This document shows positions 32,801 through 44,800 of a stretch of DNA of 64,000 bases, one piece after another; position 1 is the stretch's first letter, and each line of letters starts with the position of its first letter. Location: contig NC_080699.1 in NCBI RefSeq assembly GCF_030445035.2, forward strand, positions 868,001-932,000, in the 5' to 3' direction. Source of the stretch: Dasypus novemcinctus (Eukaryota; Chordata; Mammalia; Cingulata; Dasypodidae). Made by a program: the position numbers and the translations under genes. The notes below the pieces were generated by a model that saw only the letters and a list, made by a program, of their open reading frames with translations, was not told the DNA's origin and searched no databases.

Positions 32801-35800
32801 CACCCAGCTGCCTTAGGAGTGGACGCCCAGCACTGCCCAGGGGTCTTAGGAGTGGACGCCCAGCACCACCCAGCGGCCTTAGGAGTGGACGCCCAGCACC
32901 GCCCAGGGGTCTTAGGAGAAGGCTCTGTGATTACACCCAGAGTGGACGTTCTCGCGGCCTCAGAGCTGTCCTCGTCTCATAAAAGCCGACCCAGGGAGCA
33001 GATGTGTCTCCAGCAGTTGAGTGCCTGCTTCCCATGTGGGAGGTCCTGAGTTCGGTTCCTGGAGCCTCCTAAAAACAAAAACAACGAGCAAAGGAAATGA
33101 AAACCCAGCTCGGGGGCCGATGTGGCTCAGTGGCTGAGCACCGGCTTCCTACGTACAAGGTCCCCGGTTCAATCCTCAGCCCTGGGACCTAAAAATAAAA
33201 TTAAAAATTTTTTAAAAAGCCGACCGGTTTCACGGATCAGCTTTGAGCATCCAGCAGAAGAGCCCGCAGGGTGTGCTCTGCACGTCATGAGACGTGTCAT
33301 CGCCGCGGAGAGGCCCACGTCAGGGCCTGGCGCACCGAGTCTCTCGGCCGCCGCGGAGCAGGGCCTCGTGCCCAGTGCCCCCACCCACGACCATGGCGGG
33401 CATCGCGTGGGGGCCACGGCGTGCCTCCCTCCACTTGAACTCGGCCCCGACTCCTCTCTGAGCGGTCCCCGCCATGCAGTCAGATTCGTTGCACGAGTTG
33501 AAACCTCGCCCTCCGCTCAGGGTCAAGTCGGGCAGCGTGCCCTTCCTTGCAAATAAGTTTGAAGGATTTCGTGGCTTTAACTTGCCCATCTGGGGGCAAA
33601 TTCAAGTATTTTTATTCCAAAGCCATCATGCACCAACTTTCCCAGGCAGGGGATAAAAAAGGTGGGGAGGGGTTTTGTCTTCGATGTGCTTGCGCACCGC
33701 AGGTCGTCAGGGGCCGCTGCCAGCGCACGAGCAGAGCACTGCGGGGGCAGAGGGCGAGAGGACGAGAGGAAGCGTGACGGCCCCGCAGATGCTGGGCCGG
33801 TGAGGAAGGAGAAGCGCGCCGAGCAGGGGCAACAGACGCACCGGGCCTGGGAAGGACAAAAGCACATGGTGTTCTGAGCGTGGGATGTCGACTGGCAGAG
33901 CACGAGGATGTGGGCGAGGAGCCACGAGGGAAGAGGGGCTGGAAGGAAGCCGGGGCCGTGCCGAGGAGACCCCTCCTCCCTGCGTCGAGCCCTCGGGCCC
34001 CCTCCCGGCGCGGCCAGGGCCCTCTCCTCACCTGCCCGGCAGGTGTGTCCACATTCTGCTTCACAGCAAGATTCCCAGGGCACCTGATCTCTGGTTCCTT
34101 CACCCCAGAAAGTCCGCAGGACGAGCGGCACCGCCCTGGAGCTGGAGCTGCGTGGGAGGCGAGGGGATGTGCCATGGGTGCGCCAGCGTTTGAAAGTGCC
34201 TTTGAGGAAACGAGGTCCTGGATGTGTCTCTTCTTTAGCTTTTAGATCCTGGGGCCTTTCCCAACCTTAGTGAAGCTAGAAAGTCCACTAGTTTAAGCAA
34301 GGGCCATCAGACCTGGAAGATGCATCAACAAAGGAACGTGTCCAGAAAGAGCGGGGGCAACGGCACAGAGGACGTCAGAGTAAAGAGAGAGAGGAGGCTT
34401 CTCCAGTTGGCCAAAGAAAGACCCGGACTAGACCAGGCAAGCAGGGGCCGCACGTGGCTACGGGGTGTGGGAGGCCCAGGTAGATGCTGGGAAGGCACCT
34501 GGAGAAGATCCACCTAGTCAGCAGAGAAGGCTCAGGTACATCCTGCGCAGACACCTGGAGAAGATCCACCAAGTCAGCAGGTGGAGGCCCAGGTGCGTCC
34601 TGCACAGACACCTGGAGAAGATCCACCGAGTTACCCGTGAAGGTTCACAGCCTTGGCCGGGGGACGTTCCCCACCAGGGTGGAGGGCGGGACGGGGCTCC
34701 ACTGTGAGCAGTGGCAGAGGGAGGGTCCCCCGGCAGGAGCGATGGGCGAGGGCAGCGTGGGTCCTGCCGGCTTGTTGCCCAGCTTGGCGCTGGCCGCGTT
34801 TCCTGCTCAAGCGTCTTCGCTGGCTCCTGCTGGCGCCTCGGAGCACGTCCGCCACCTTAGCCAGCGCTCAGATCCCGCCACGAGTCGCTCCTGTGGGCGT
34901 TTCTTGCCACATAAGGCTGCGTGTGGTCCCTGGACTGACCTCTGACCCCCGCGGCGCAAGGCTGCGCCTCCTGCTCTCCCCAGCGCGCCTTCTATTTCAC
35001 GGTCCTACCAGACTCCCTGGCGTGGGCGCCAGTCCGGCCCTCCCCCTGATACAGACACCCTCGATTTGCCCGTCGCCTGCTGCAGGCCTCGTCCGCGCTG
35101 GGCGTCTGCAGACGGGTTTCCAGCGCGCCCAGGCCCGAGGGAAGCAGGAGCGCGTGGAGGCCTCTGGGTGTGTCCTCAGGCCGCGCGCTCGGTCGGCGCC
35201 GACTTCCAGGGCAGGGAAGGCCTTGACCGACACAAGGGGCACGGACAGGCTGTGCCCTCGCCCCACAGCGCACGGCCCCGAGGGCACACGTCCCCTTATG
35301 GGCAGGAAACCCCTGCCCACCTCAGCGGGGCCACGGCCCACCCCGGCCGAACGGGGAGCTGCCTTGGGTCCAGCTAACAGCGGTCTTTCACCCACGGGGT
35401 GGGTCTTTCACCCATGGGGGTTCAGGCTGGGCCTGGGAAGGATGAGGGCGCCTGTGGGGGGCGGGGGGGGGGGGGAACCGGCACCGCGCTGGTGGGGGGA
35501 GGGGCGAGGCCGCACTGGAGGACCCGGAGCCAAGTGTCCGGGGGTTCTTCACCCCTTGTGTTCCGTGGACCCCTGCGCCGGTCAGTGAAAACCACGGCCC
35601 CCTCGCACGCCCATGCGACACCGTGGGTTATCTAATAGATCCCCCCACCGGCACGTCCCACAGGACGGGTGCTGTGAACTTCAGCTCAAGCTCAGGACCC
35701 CACAGGGAGGACCCCTCTTCCAGGCCTTCCAGACCCAACGTCCAGCCATCTGAGAACGACCGCGGCTCGTCGCACCTGGAACGAGCGGAGTCGTGTCGAT

Positions 35801-38800
35801 TGCTTGGTTACCCCGCAGGGGCGACAGCCCGGTTGCCCTGTTCAGGACACCGACCTTCCCTTCCAGGGAAGGCTGAGCCAGATTTCTCTTGGAAAGAAAT
35901 GGGAAAGAGAAACAGAGAAGGCTGGAGGGCATTGTAGCAGAGCAGACAAGGGAATGTGGAGGGCCTGGTGGGTGCTGGGTGTATTTGTGAATGAATTAGA
36001 GGAATGAATGAATTCCTGGAAGCCAATAAAAGAGAAAGTCCAATAAATAGGAAAGGGACAATGAAAAAGAATAGTGATATGGATGATGGAAGCAGGTAGG
36101 AGAGAAGGAGGAGGAAATACTGAAATGTAAGCAAAAAGAAGCGCAAGCAGCATCTTTAGGTCCCAGGGTAGGAGAAGAGTTACGGAAATTATAAGACATT
36201 CATTCAATGAAACACTGCACAGGTATTACAATGGCTAACGACAGCATTTGAAAAAGGGTAAAAATGTGTGCACACTTTTACATAAATTGTGTGAAAATAA
36301 ATATATAAGTGGATACAAGCTTAGTAATGAATGGGAAAAATGGAGGAAGGATGAGAGGTTTGAAATCGGACACTGGACAGTCTGTGTTTCTCTACGTACA
36401 TGCCTGGCCTTGGTCTGGAGTTGGCAGACAGAGGTACCGTTTGCGCACATGTCATCTTATGGCTGCACCAGCAGAGTCCAGCGGCAGAGACCGCCTGCCC
36501 TAAAGCCAAATGTTGACCACTGGGCCCTTACAGAGCAGGTGGGTGCTCGGTGGACGATGCCACAGCAGGCCTGTGATGCGAGGTGCCTGATAACCAGGTG
36601 TAGGTGGTGAGTGAGCCCCGGTGGCCGCCCGGGCCCAGCAGAACCTGCTGCAGGGGCAGGAGCTAAGAGGTGGACTTGGGTAGGAGCTAAGACGTGGACT
36701 TGGCTGAAGCAGCCAGCGTGACGGTAGCGCAACAGGACAGACAGGCTCTTCCACCTGGTCTCCCACCGAGGTGTCGCCTCATCTGCGTTTCCATGATGGC
36801 CCAACATGGCATCTGAATTCCAGCTGCCAGGATGCTGGGAAGGGCCAGGGGCTGGCATGCTCTTCAGCCACGCTCCCCGGCATGGCCGGAAGCCCTCTCG
36901 TGAGCCGGCCGAAGCCCTGCCTGTCCTGCCAGCCTCTCAGACCACTTGTGGTTGTCCTGGGCCAGGCATCCCTCACCTACATTTCTTCAGACACTGGACG
37001 AGTTGTGGCATTTTCAGATGCGAGTCTTGAAAACGCAGCTGGAGGGAAGTGAATTTGGCTCAACTGATAGAGCATCTCTCTACCACATGGGAGGTCCAGG
37101 GTTCAAACCTCAGGCCTCCTTGACCCGTGTGGAGCTGGCCCATGTGCAGTGCTGCCATGCGCAAGGAGTGCTGTGCCACACAGGGGTGTCGCCCATGTAG
37201 GGGAGTCCCCCACACAAGGAGTGCGCCCCGTAAGGAGAGCCGTCCCGCACAAAAAAAGCGCAGCCTGCCCAGGAGTTGCGCCGCCCACACTGAGACCTGA
37301 TGCAGCAAGATGATGCAACAAAAAGAGACACAGATTCGTGGTGCCACTGACAAGAATACAAGCAGACACAGAAGAACACACAGCGAATGGACACAGGGAG
37401 CAGACACCTGGGGGAGGGTGGGGAAAGGGAGAGAAATAAATAAAAAAGAAATCTTTAAAAAAAAGAAAGAAAACACAGCTGGAGCTGGGCTTAAACGCCG
37501 GGGAAATCGGTGGGGTTACATAATTCAAAAGCCAGGGTGAAACTTCAGGTGTGGCTGGCTCTACAAGCTCCGTCTTGTGATTCTACTTCCTCCAGCTTAG
37601 CGCAACTCTCCGACAGATGTTGCCTTGGGAAGGGAATTTCACAAGCCCCAGGATTCCAGAGCTTGGCTGGAGCCGGCCCTGAGCTGGCCCGCAGTCTGGG
37701 TGCGCTGGCAGAGGGGGTGTTACCAGGTGGCCTGGGCCAGCGTCCTCCCGCTCACCTGGCGTCGGCGCTCGGTGGGCCGAGAGCTTGCTGTGTCCCACGC
37801 CGTGGCTGGAGCCCTGCACCACGTGGGGAGGCGTGGCCGACGCACAGGTGCTGTGTGGCCTTGTCCACGTGCTCTGCTGGGGAAACCCTCTTTGTTCTTT
37901 CAGATCCCAGTTAGGAAATCCCCCTCTAGGAAGCCTGCTTCGCCTTCCGCTCTGGATCAGATGCCCCAGCGCATAAGCTGTGTTCCCGTAATTCTCCCTA
38001 CGCGAGGGACGCCGTTTTTTCCTCTGTGTCCCCAGCTCCGAGCACAGGGCCACACGTAACGCGCGTTTGTTGACTGACTCGAAGGGGATGAGCGCACACA
38101 GCCTGCAGGGCGTCCGGCGGCTGGTGGGAGACGGCGCGCAGGCAGGAGCCGGCACTCCTGGGCCCGCCCTGGGCGCTGCCCCAGTGCTGGCAGCCCCGGG
38201 CCCTGCGCCGCGGCTCGGGAGGTCTCGGGTCACGCGGCCTCAGGGTTTTGTTCCACGGCACCACCCCCTTGGCCTCCCGGCAGGCTCCGTCCCTGTCCCT
38301 GGTGTCCCCGAAGCGTAAGCTCCGCCGCGTGAGACGGTCCTCAGACACCGACTTCAGGTCCCTGTGGCTGAAAGCCTCGGCCAGGGCTGGCAAGATGAGG
38401 CCTGACCTGGGGGCCGGGAATCCTCCTTCTGCGTTTTACTCGTCCGTCCTCGCTGCTCCCTAGGCGCCGCGCCTGCCGAGCCGATGCCCCGTCCCCCGTG
38501 CAGTGCCCTCGTCCTGCTCGCTGTTGCACGGGCCGCTCCTGCCCGCTGTGCTCACTCCCCTCTTGCTCCTCTCCTACTTCCACCTCATCCCTGCAGTTCC
38601 TGTGAGGTGTGTCCTGACCTCGTCAACCCACAGCGGCCTTTCCCGCTCGGACCGCGCCTGCTTCTGGAAGCTGCGCCTGTTCTGTTCACGAGCGCTCACT
38701 CGGCACCGCGTCACGTACTGCGTCGTGCTCGTGCGTGCTTTTCCCACGATTGGGTCACAAGCTCTTTTGTGTCCCTCCTCTTAGCAAAGTGCTAAGAAGG

Positions 38801-41800
38801 CAGTCAGCGCATACTAAAAGAGCATGAAAGGTGGAGGGAGTGTGTACACGGCGGAGGCAGCGTGGGCAGCTCGTCTGTCCACCGCTCGGGTTGTGGCTCC
38901 TTTGGGCCCCTCCTGGCCCTTGGCCTGTCGCTGACTCTCAAGCCTGGCGTCCACGTTGAAGGTGGCGGCGGCGCGCCAGCCCGCGGACTGGGGGTACAAT
39001 GGGGCCCAGGGGGCCTCCGCACGTGCCGGGCTCTGTGAGGGCCCGGGGCCTCCCCACGTGCCGGGCTCTGTGAGGGCCCGGGGCCTCCCCACGTGCCGGG
39101 CTCTGTGAGGGCCCGGGGCCTCCGCACGGTCTGCGGGCACCACTTACGTTTCCCTCTTCCTTTCAGACTTGCGACCTTGTTCCTGGAGCAGGGGCCCCAC
39201 AGGATAGGCGGCGTGTACAAGAAGGCCATCTACAGGCACTACACGGACGGCACCCACTCCACTGAGATCCCCAAGCCCCCCTGGCTCGGGTTCCTGGGCC
39301 CCGTGCTGCGGGCCGAGGTGGGGGACGTGATCGTCGTGCACCTGAGGAACTCTGCTTCCCGGCCGTACTCTCTGCATCCCCACGGCGTTTTCTACGACAA
39401 AGACTCCGAAGGTAAACGTCCCCACGGGGCGCGTCTGTTTCGTCAGGAAGCAGCCATCGCTTCTGGAAAGGGGTTTGGGAGCGCAGGCCTCCTGCCGGCC
39501 CCTGCCCGCCTTCCCTCCGTGCCCCCAGCTCGCTCCTGCTCCTTTGTCTTCTCCTCATTGTCCCTCCCTCCTTCATGCGGGTGCAGAGCCGGCTGCCCCT
39601 TGGTGTCGTGCCCCCGAAGCCCTCAGCCCTAGCTGGGCAGCACCCCGGGCAGTGGGCAGCCGGCTCGGCGCTTCCAGGCCGTGCTGCCCTGACGAAGCAG
39701 CCCCTGCTTCTGACACGTGCCTCAAAGCTTCCACAGGGCAGTTTCTGAATTCCCCCTATTTAAAAAAAGACTTGGAACTTCCTTAATCTTTTGAGGTAGA
39801 AGTAGTTCTCAGGCATCACAGGTTTTTCACACCCCCTGCTGCACTCCTGCTCCTGTCCTAGCAGGTGCCCTGCAGGACGCGCCACCTGCCCTGCCCTGCT
39901 CTGGGGCGTGCACCGCCCCGGGGGCTGGGCGGCCTTGCAGGGTGGTCAGGGCCCCGCTCCACTGCCCCTCGCCCCTCGCTGCGCAGCGTTTTGGCACCTC
40001 CCCTTCCGTGGGCACAGCTCCCAGGCGCCCTCTTGGCGCAGCTTCCTGGCTCACCCGAGCAGCCCTTGACATTCAGAGCGGAGGCTTGGCGGGCTCTCGG
40101 GGCCCTGGCTGCACCTGCTCACTGCCCAAGCTTACAACACAGGTTTAAGTGGCTCAGGGGCCTTCCACTGCGCGCCCTCTGAGCGCCAGGGACTGGCTCA
40201 GTTCTGGGAATGAAAGAGAACGAATCACAGGCCACACTCATATTTGGTATTGATGAAATTTCAGCTTTAAACTACAGATTTTGCATTTCATAAATGTGTT
40301 TAAAGAATGTGGCAAGAAGACCAATTTTTGCAACTCAAAGATTTTCAGTAAATTTATAGGGCTGTGTAACCATCACCACAATCTTTTTTTTGGAATATTT
40401 CTACCATTCCCAAAATTCCCTTCCACCCTTTGCAGTTAATCCCCATCCAACCACCAGTCCTAGGCAGCCAGCGATCTGATTTCTGTCTATAAATTTGCCT
40501 TTTCTGGACATTTCCTCTAAAAGGAATCACAATCTTTGCTCTTTTCCATTTGGCTTCTTTTACTTATTATAATGTTTTTGAAGTCTATCCAGGTTACTAC
40601 AACAAATTTTATTTATCCATTCACCAGTTGACAGACATTGATTATTCATGCTTTTTAACTATTAAGAAAAATACTGCTACGAACATCCACATATGACTTT
40701 GTGTAGACAGTTGAACAGATGAGTTTTATAGTAACTTTCTGTTCAATCTTTAGGAAACTGCCAAACTGTTTTCCAAACTATTTCCAAAGTGGCTGTACCA
40801 TTTACATTTCCAGCAGTGCTGCAGAAGGGTTCCTGATTTGCTGCATCCCCCCCCCACTTAATCTTTTTAACTTTGCCATCCTAGTGGGCGTGTTGTGCTA
40901 TCTCAGTGCCATTTTAGTTTGCATTTCCCTGAGGAGCATCTTTTCATAACCTCATTAGCCATTTGTATATTTTCTTTGTGAAATATCTACTCAAATCTTT
41001 TGCCCATTTTTAATTGAGCTGTATGTCCTATTACTGAGTTGTAAGAGTTCTTTATATAATTTGATAAAAGCCTATATTGGAGATATGATTTGCAAATATT
41101 TTCTCCCAGTCAGTGACTTGTCTTTTCCTTTTCCTTTTCCTTATGGTATCTGGTATCTTTTGAAGTGTACAAAATTTTAAATTTTTTATGAAGTCCAATT
41201 TATTTTTCTTTTATGGATTGGGCTTTCAATGTCATATTAAAAACTTTGTGCCTAACCCAAAGCCAGAAAGATTTTCTCCTATTTTTTTTTATAAGATTGA
41301 ATTTTTACTCTTACATTTAGGTCTATGATTTATTCAAGTTTATTTTTGTCTGTGGTGTAATGTAAGGGTGTAAATTCATTATTTTGCAGGTAAATAAACA
41401 ACTTTAATAAGACCAACCTTTCTCCCATTGAATTCTCTTGGTTCTTTTGTTGAAAATCAACAATTTATTTCAGGGCTCTCAATTCTGTTTCTTTGGTCTA
41501 TATGCTTGTCCTTTTACCAGTGTCACAGTGTCTTATTGTGGATTTACAGTAAATTTTGAAACTATAAAGTATAAACCCTCTAATTTTGTTCTCCCTTTCA
41601 ATTTTTTTACTCTTCTAAGTCCTTTGCATTTCCATATAAATTTTAGGATGATTTGTTAATTCCTGCAAAAAAAGCTTACCTGGATTTTGATAGGGATTTA
41701 ATTGATTTTATCGATCAATCAAGGGAAAATTGCCATCTGCATTTTAAAGATGAATTCCCATCTTAACAAAATTGAGTCTTTTAATCCATGAACATGGAAT

Positions 41801-44800
41801 TTAGATCTTCTTTAATTTCCCTCAACAATGTTTTATAGTTTTTCATATACAAGGTTTACATTTCTTTTGTTAATTTATTCCAAAATATTTTAATTTTTTG
41901 ATGCTGTCATGAATGGATTGTTTTCTTAATTTCATTTTTTTTTTAAAGATTTATTTATTTATTTAATTTCCCCCTCCCCTGGTTGTCTGTTCTTGGTGTC
42001 TATTTGCTGCGTCTTGTTTCTTTGTCCGCTTCTGTTGTCATCAGCGGCACGGGAAGTGTGGGCGGCGCCATTCCTGGGCAGGCTGCACTTTCTTTCGCGC
42101 TGGGCGGCTCTCCTCACGGGCGCACTCCTTGCGCATGGGGCTCCCCTACGCGGGGGACACCCCTGTATAGCAGGGCACTCCTTGCGTGCATCAGCACTGC
42201 GCATGGGCCAGCTGCACACGGGTCAAGGAGGCCCGGGGTTAGAACCGCGGACCTCCCATGTGGTAGACGGACGCCCTAACCACTGGGCCAAGTCCGTTTC
42301 CCCTTAATTTCATTTTTTGATTATTGCTAGTCTGTAGAAATACCACTGATTTATATATATACATATTTTTAAAGATTTTTAAAAAATTTATTACTCTCCT
42401 CTTCCCCTTCTCCCCCCAGTTGTCTGCTCTCTGTGTCCATTTGCTGTGTGTTCTTCTGTGACCACTTCTATCCTTATCAGCGGCACCGGGAATCTATGTT
42501 TCTTTTTTTTTCTTCTTTTTTTTAAAAGATTTATTTATTTCTCTCCCCTCCCCCCCCCAGTTGTCTGTTCTGCGTCTATTTGCTGTGTCTTTTTCTTTGT
42601 CCGCTTCTGTTGTTGTCAGCAGCACAGGAATCTGTGTTTCTTTTTGTTGTGTCATCTTGTTGTGTCAGCTCTCCGTGTGTGTGGCGCCATCCTGGGCAGG
42701 CTGCACTTTCTTTCGCGCTGGGCGGCTCTCCTTATGGGTGCACTCCTTGCGTGTGGGGCTCCCCTACGTGAGGGACACCCCTGCGTGGCAGGGCACTCCT
42801 TGCGCGCATCAGCACTGCACATGGGCCAGCTCCACACGGGTCAAGGAGGCCCGAGGTTTGAACCTCAGACCTCCCATGTGGTAGACAGACGCCCTAACCA
42901 CTAGGCCAAGTCCGCTTCCCTGAAATTTTTCTAATATTTTGTTAAGAATTTTTGTGTCTATATTCATGAGAAATACTGGTCTGTAGTTTTATTTTCTTGT
43001 GATGTCTTTACCTGGCTTTGGTGTCAAGGTAATAGTTGCCTCATAGGATGAATGAGGACCTACTTTCTTCTGAGGGATTTTTTTAAGGGATTGGGATTAT
43101 TTCTTTTGATATTTGATAGAATTTATAAGAAAAACCATCTGAACCTGGATTTTTCCTTGAGGGAGGGTTTTAATTTCTTTACTTGCTAAAGGTCTACTCC
43201 AATTTTTAATATCTTCTTGATAACACATGACTCTAGGAATTTGTCGGTTTCACCCAAGTTGTCTTGATATTTTGGCATAAAGTCATTTTTTTTTACCCTG
43301 TGACCCTTTAAATTTCTGTGATGTCCCCTTTTTTATTCCTGATTTTGATACTTTGTGTCCTTTTTCTCTCTGGGTCAGAAAGAAAAAACAGTTCTAAATA
43401 TTTTAATACTTACCCTTGTGCTTTCTACTTTGATCCACAGGCTATTTAGAACTATATTGTTTTATGTACAAATATTCAGAGTAGTTCCCAGATTTCTTTC
43501 TGTTGATGAGTTCTAATTTGATTTATTGTGACTGTGGAGAATATGCTTCGTATGATATCAATCTCTTTAAATCTATTAAGATATTTTATGCCTACTATAT
43601 GGTCTATCCTGAAGAATGTTCAGTGTGCTCTTGTAAAGGAGGTAAATTCTATATCTGTCAGGTGGAATGTTCTATAGGTGTCATTTAGGCCAAGTTGGTT
43701 GACAGTATTTCAAGACTCTATACGTGTGCTAATTTCTATCAAAGTTCTATAATTTATTGATGATGAGGTATTGAAATATCCAACTATTATTGTGGAATTG
43801 CCTATTTATGCTTTCAATTTTGTCAGTTTTTGCTTACTGTATTTTGAGTTCTTTTATTAAGTATGAGTATATTCATAATTGTTATAACTTCCTGGTATAC
43901 TGACCCCTTTTTCATTATAAAATATCCATCTTTGTCTCTACTATTTTATTATCTTAAGCTCCAATTTGTCTATTATTAATATAGCCAGTCCAGCTGTCTT
44001 ATGGTTACTGTTTGCATTCTTTAACTTTCAACCTATTTGCATCTTTGAATCTAAGGTATATTTTCTATTTGTTTTCTGTATGTCTTCTGTCTTTTTCATT
44101 CCTCTGGTCATCCTTTACCATCTTTTATGTTAAATAAATATTTTTTAGTGTACTGTTTTAATTCTTCTGTTGATTTTTTAACGATAAATTTTTTAGTTCT
44201 TCTCTTACCAGTTCATCTAGGGATTGTAATATGCATCTTAACTTGTCACAATTTACTTTATGTAGTATTTAATATATTTTTATTACAGAAGTTGTGAATT
44301 TACAAAACAGTCATGCACATGTGTAGAATTCTCATGCAACAACCTATGACCAACATACCACACCATTGTGGAACATTTGTTACAGATTATGAGATAATAT
44401 CATCAGACTATACCACTAACTATCGTCCATAGTGTACATATTTTTTCCATATTTCCCTATTATGAACACAGTACATCTTTGCATTGATGCAAGAATATTA
44501 CAGTATTGCTGTTAACTATAGGCCATAGATTACATTAATTGTATTTTTCCCATGCTTCTTCACATTCCTACTGCCCGGCAATAGTGTACATCCATTCTAG
44601 TTCACAGAAGGACATTTCTGCATTTTTGCTATTAACTACAATTCTCATTCACCTCTGGGTTCACTGTGTTATTCAGTCCCTAGATTATTTTCTAGCTTTC
44701 TTTCAACTGACATTTACATCTCTAGACTACCTTTTCCAGATACAATCTCCTTTATAAACCAGCTGCTACTCACTATAATGTGTTACCATCAAATCTATCC

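Larger units (their letters stand above)
40210..44261 (-). mobile_element. Old antisense L1, interrupted by SINEs
   Basis: On the minus strand this follows L1 from 3' UTR (40340-40560) through the ORF2 C-terminus (40600-41930), reverse transcriptase (42930-43100, AATACTGGTCTGTAGTTTTATTTTCTTG region) to the endonuclease side (43500-43870). It is old and full of stops. DAS-III copies at 41940-42302 and 42368-42920 split it. At 44262 a younger L1 has been inserted. Confidence 0.75.

Noticed and set aside
31780-32982. 400-codon frame reading through the 33-bp array
   Set aside because: The frame is open because the unit is a stop-free multiple of three. The N-terminal part has no recognisable domain and starts inside GC-rich intron.
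34653-35588. 311-codon frame in intron 1
   Set aside because: GC-rich chance frame crossing the 13-G run; no domain or conserved motif visible.
39144-39576. Minus-strand frames of 93-137 codons over exon 2
   Set aside because: Opposite-strand shadow of the conserved HEPHL1 exon.
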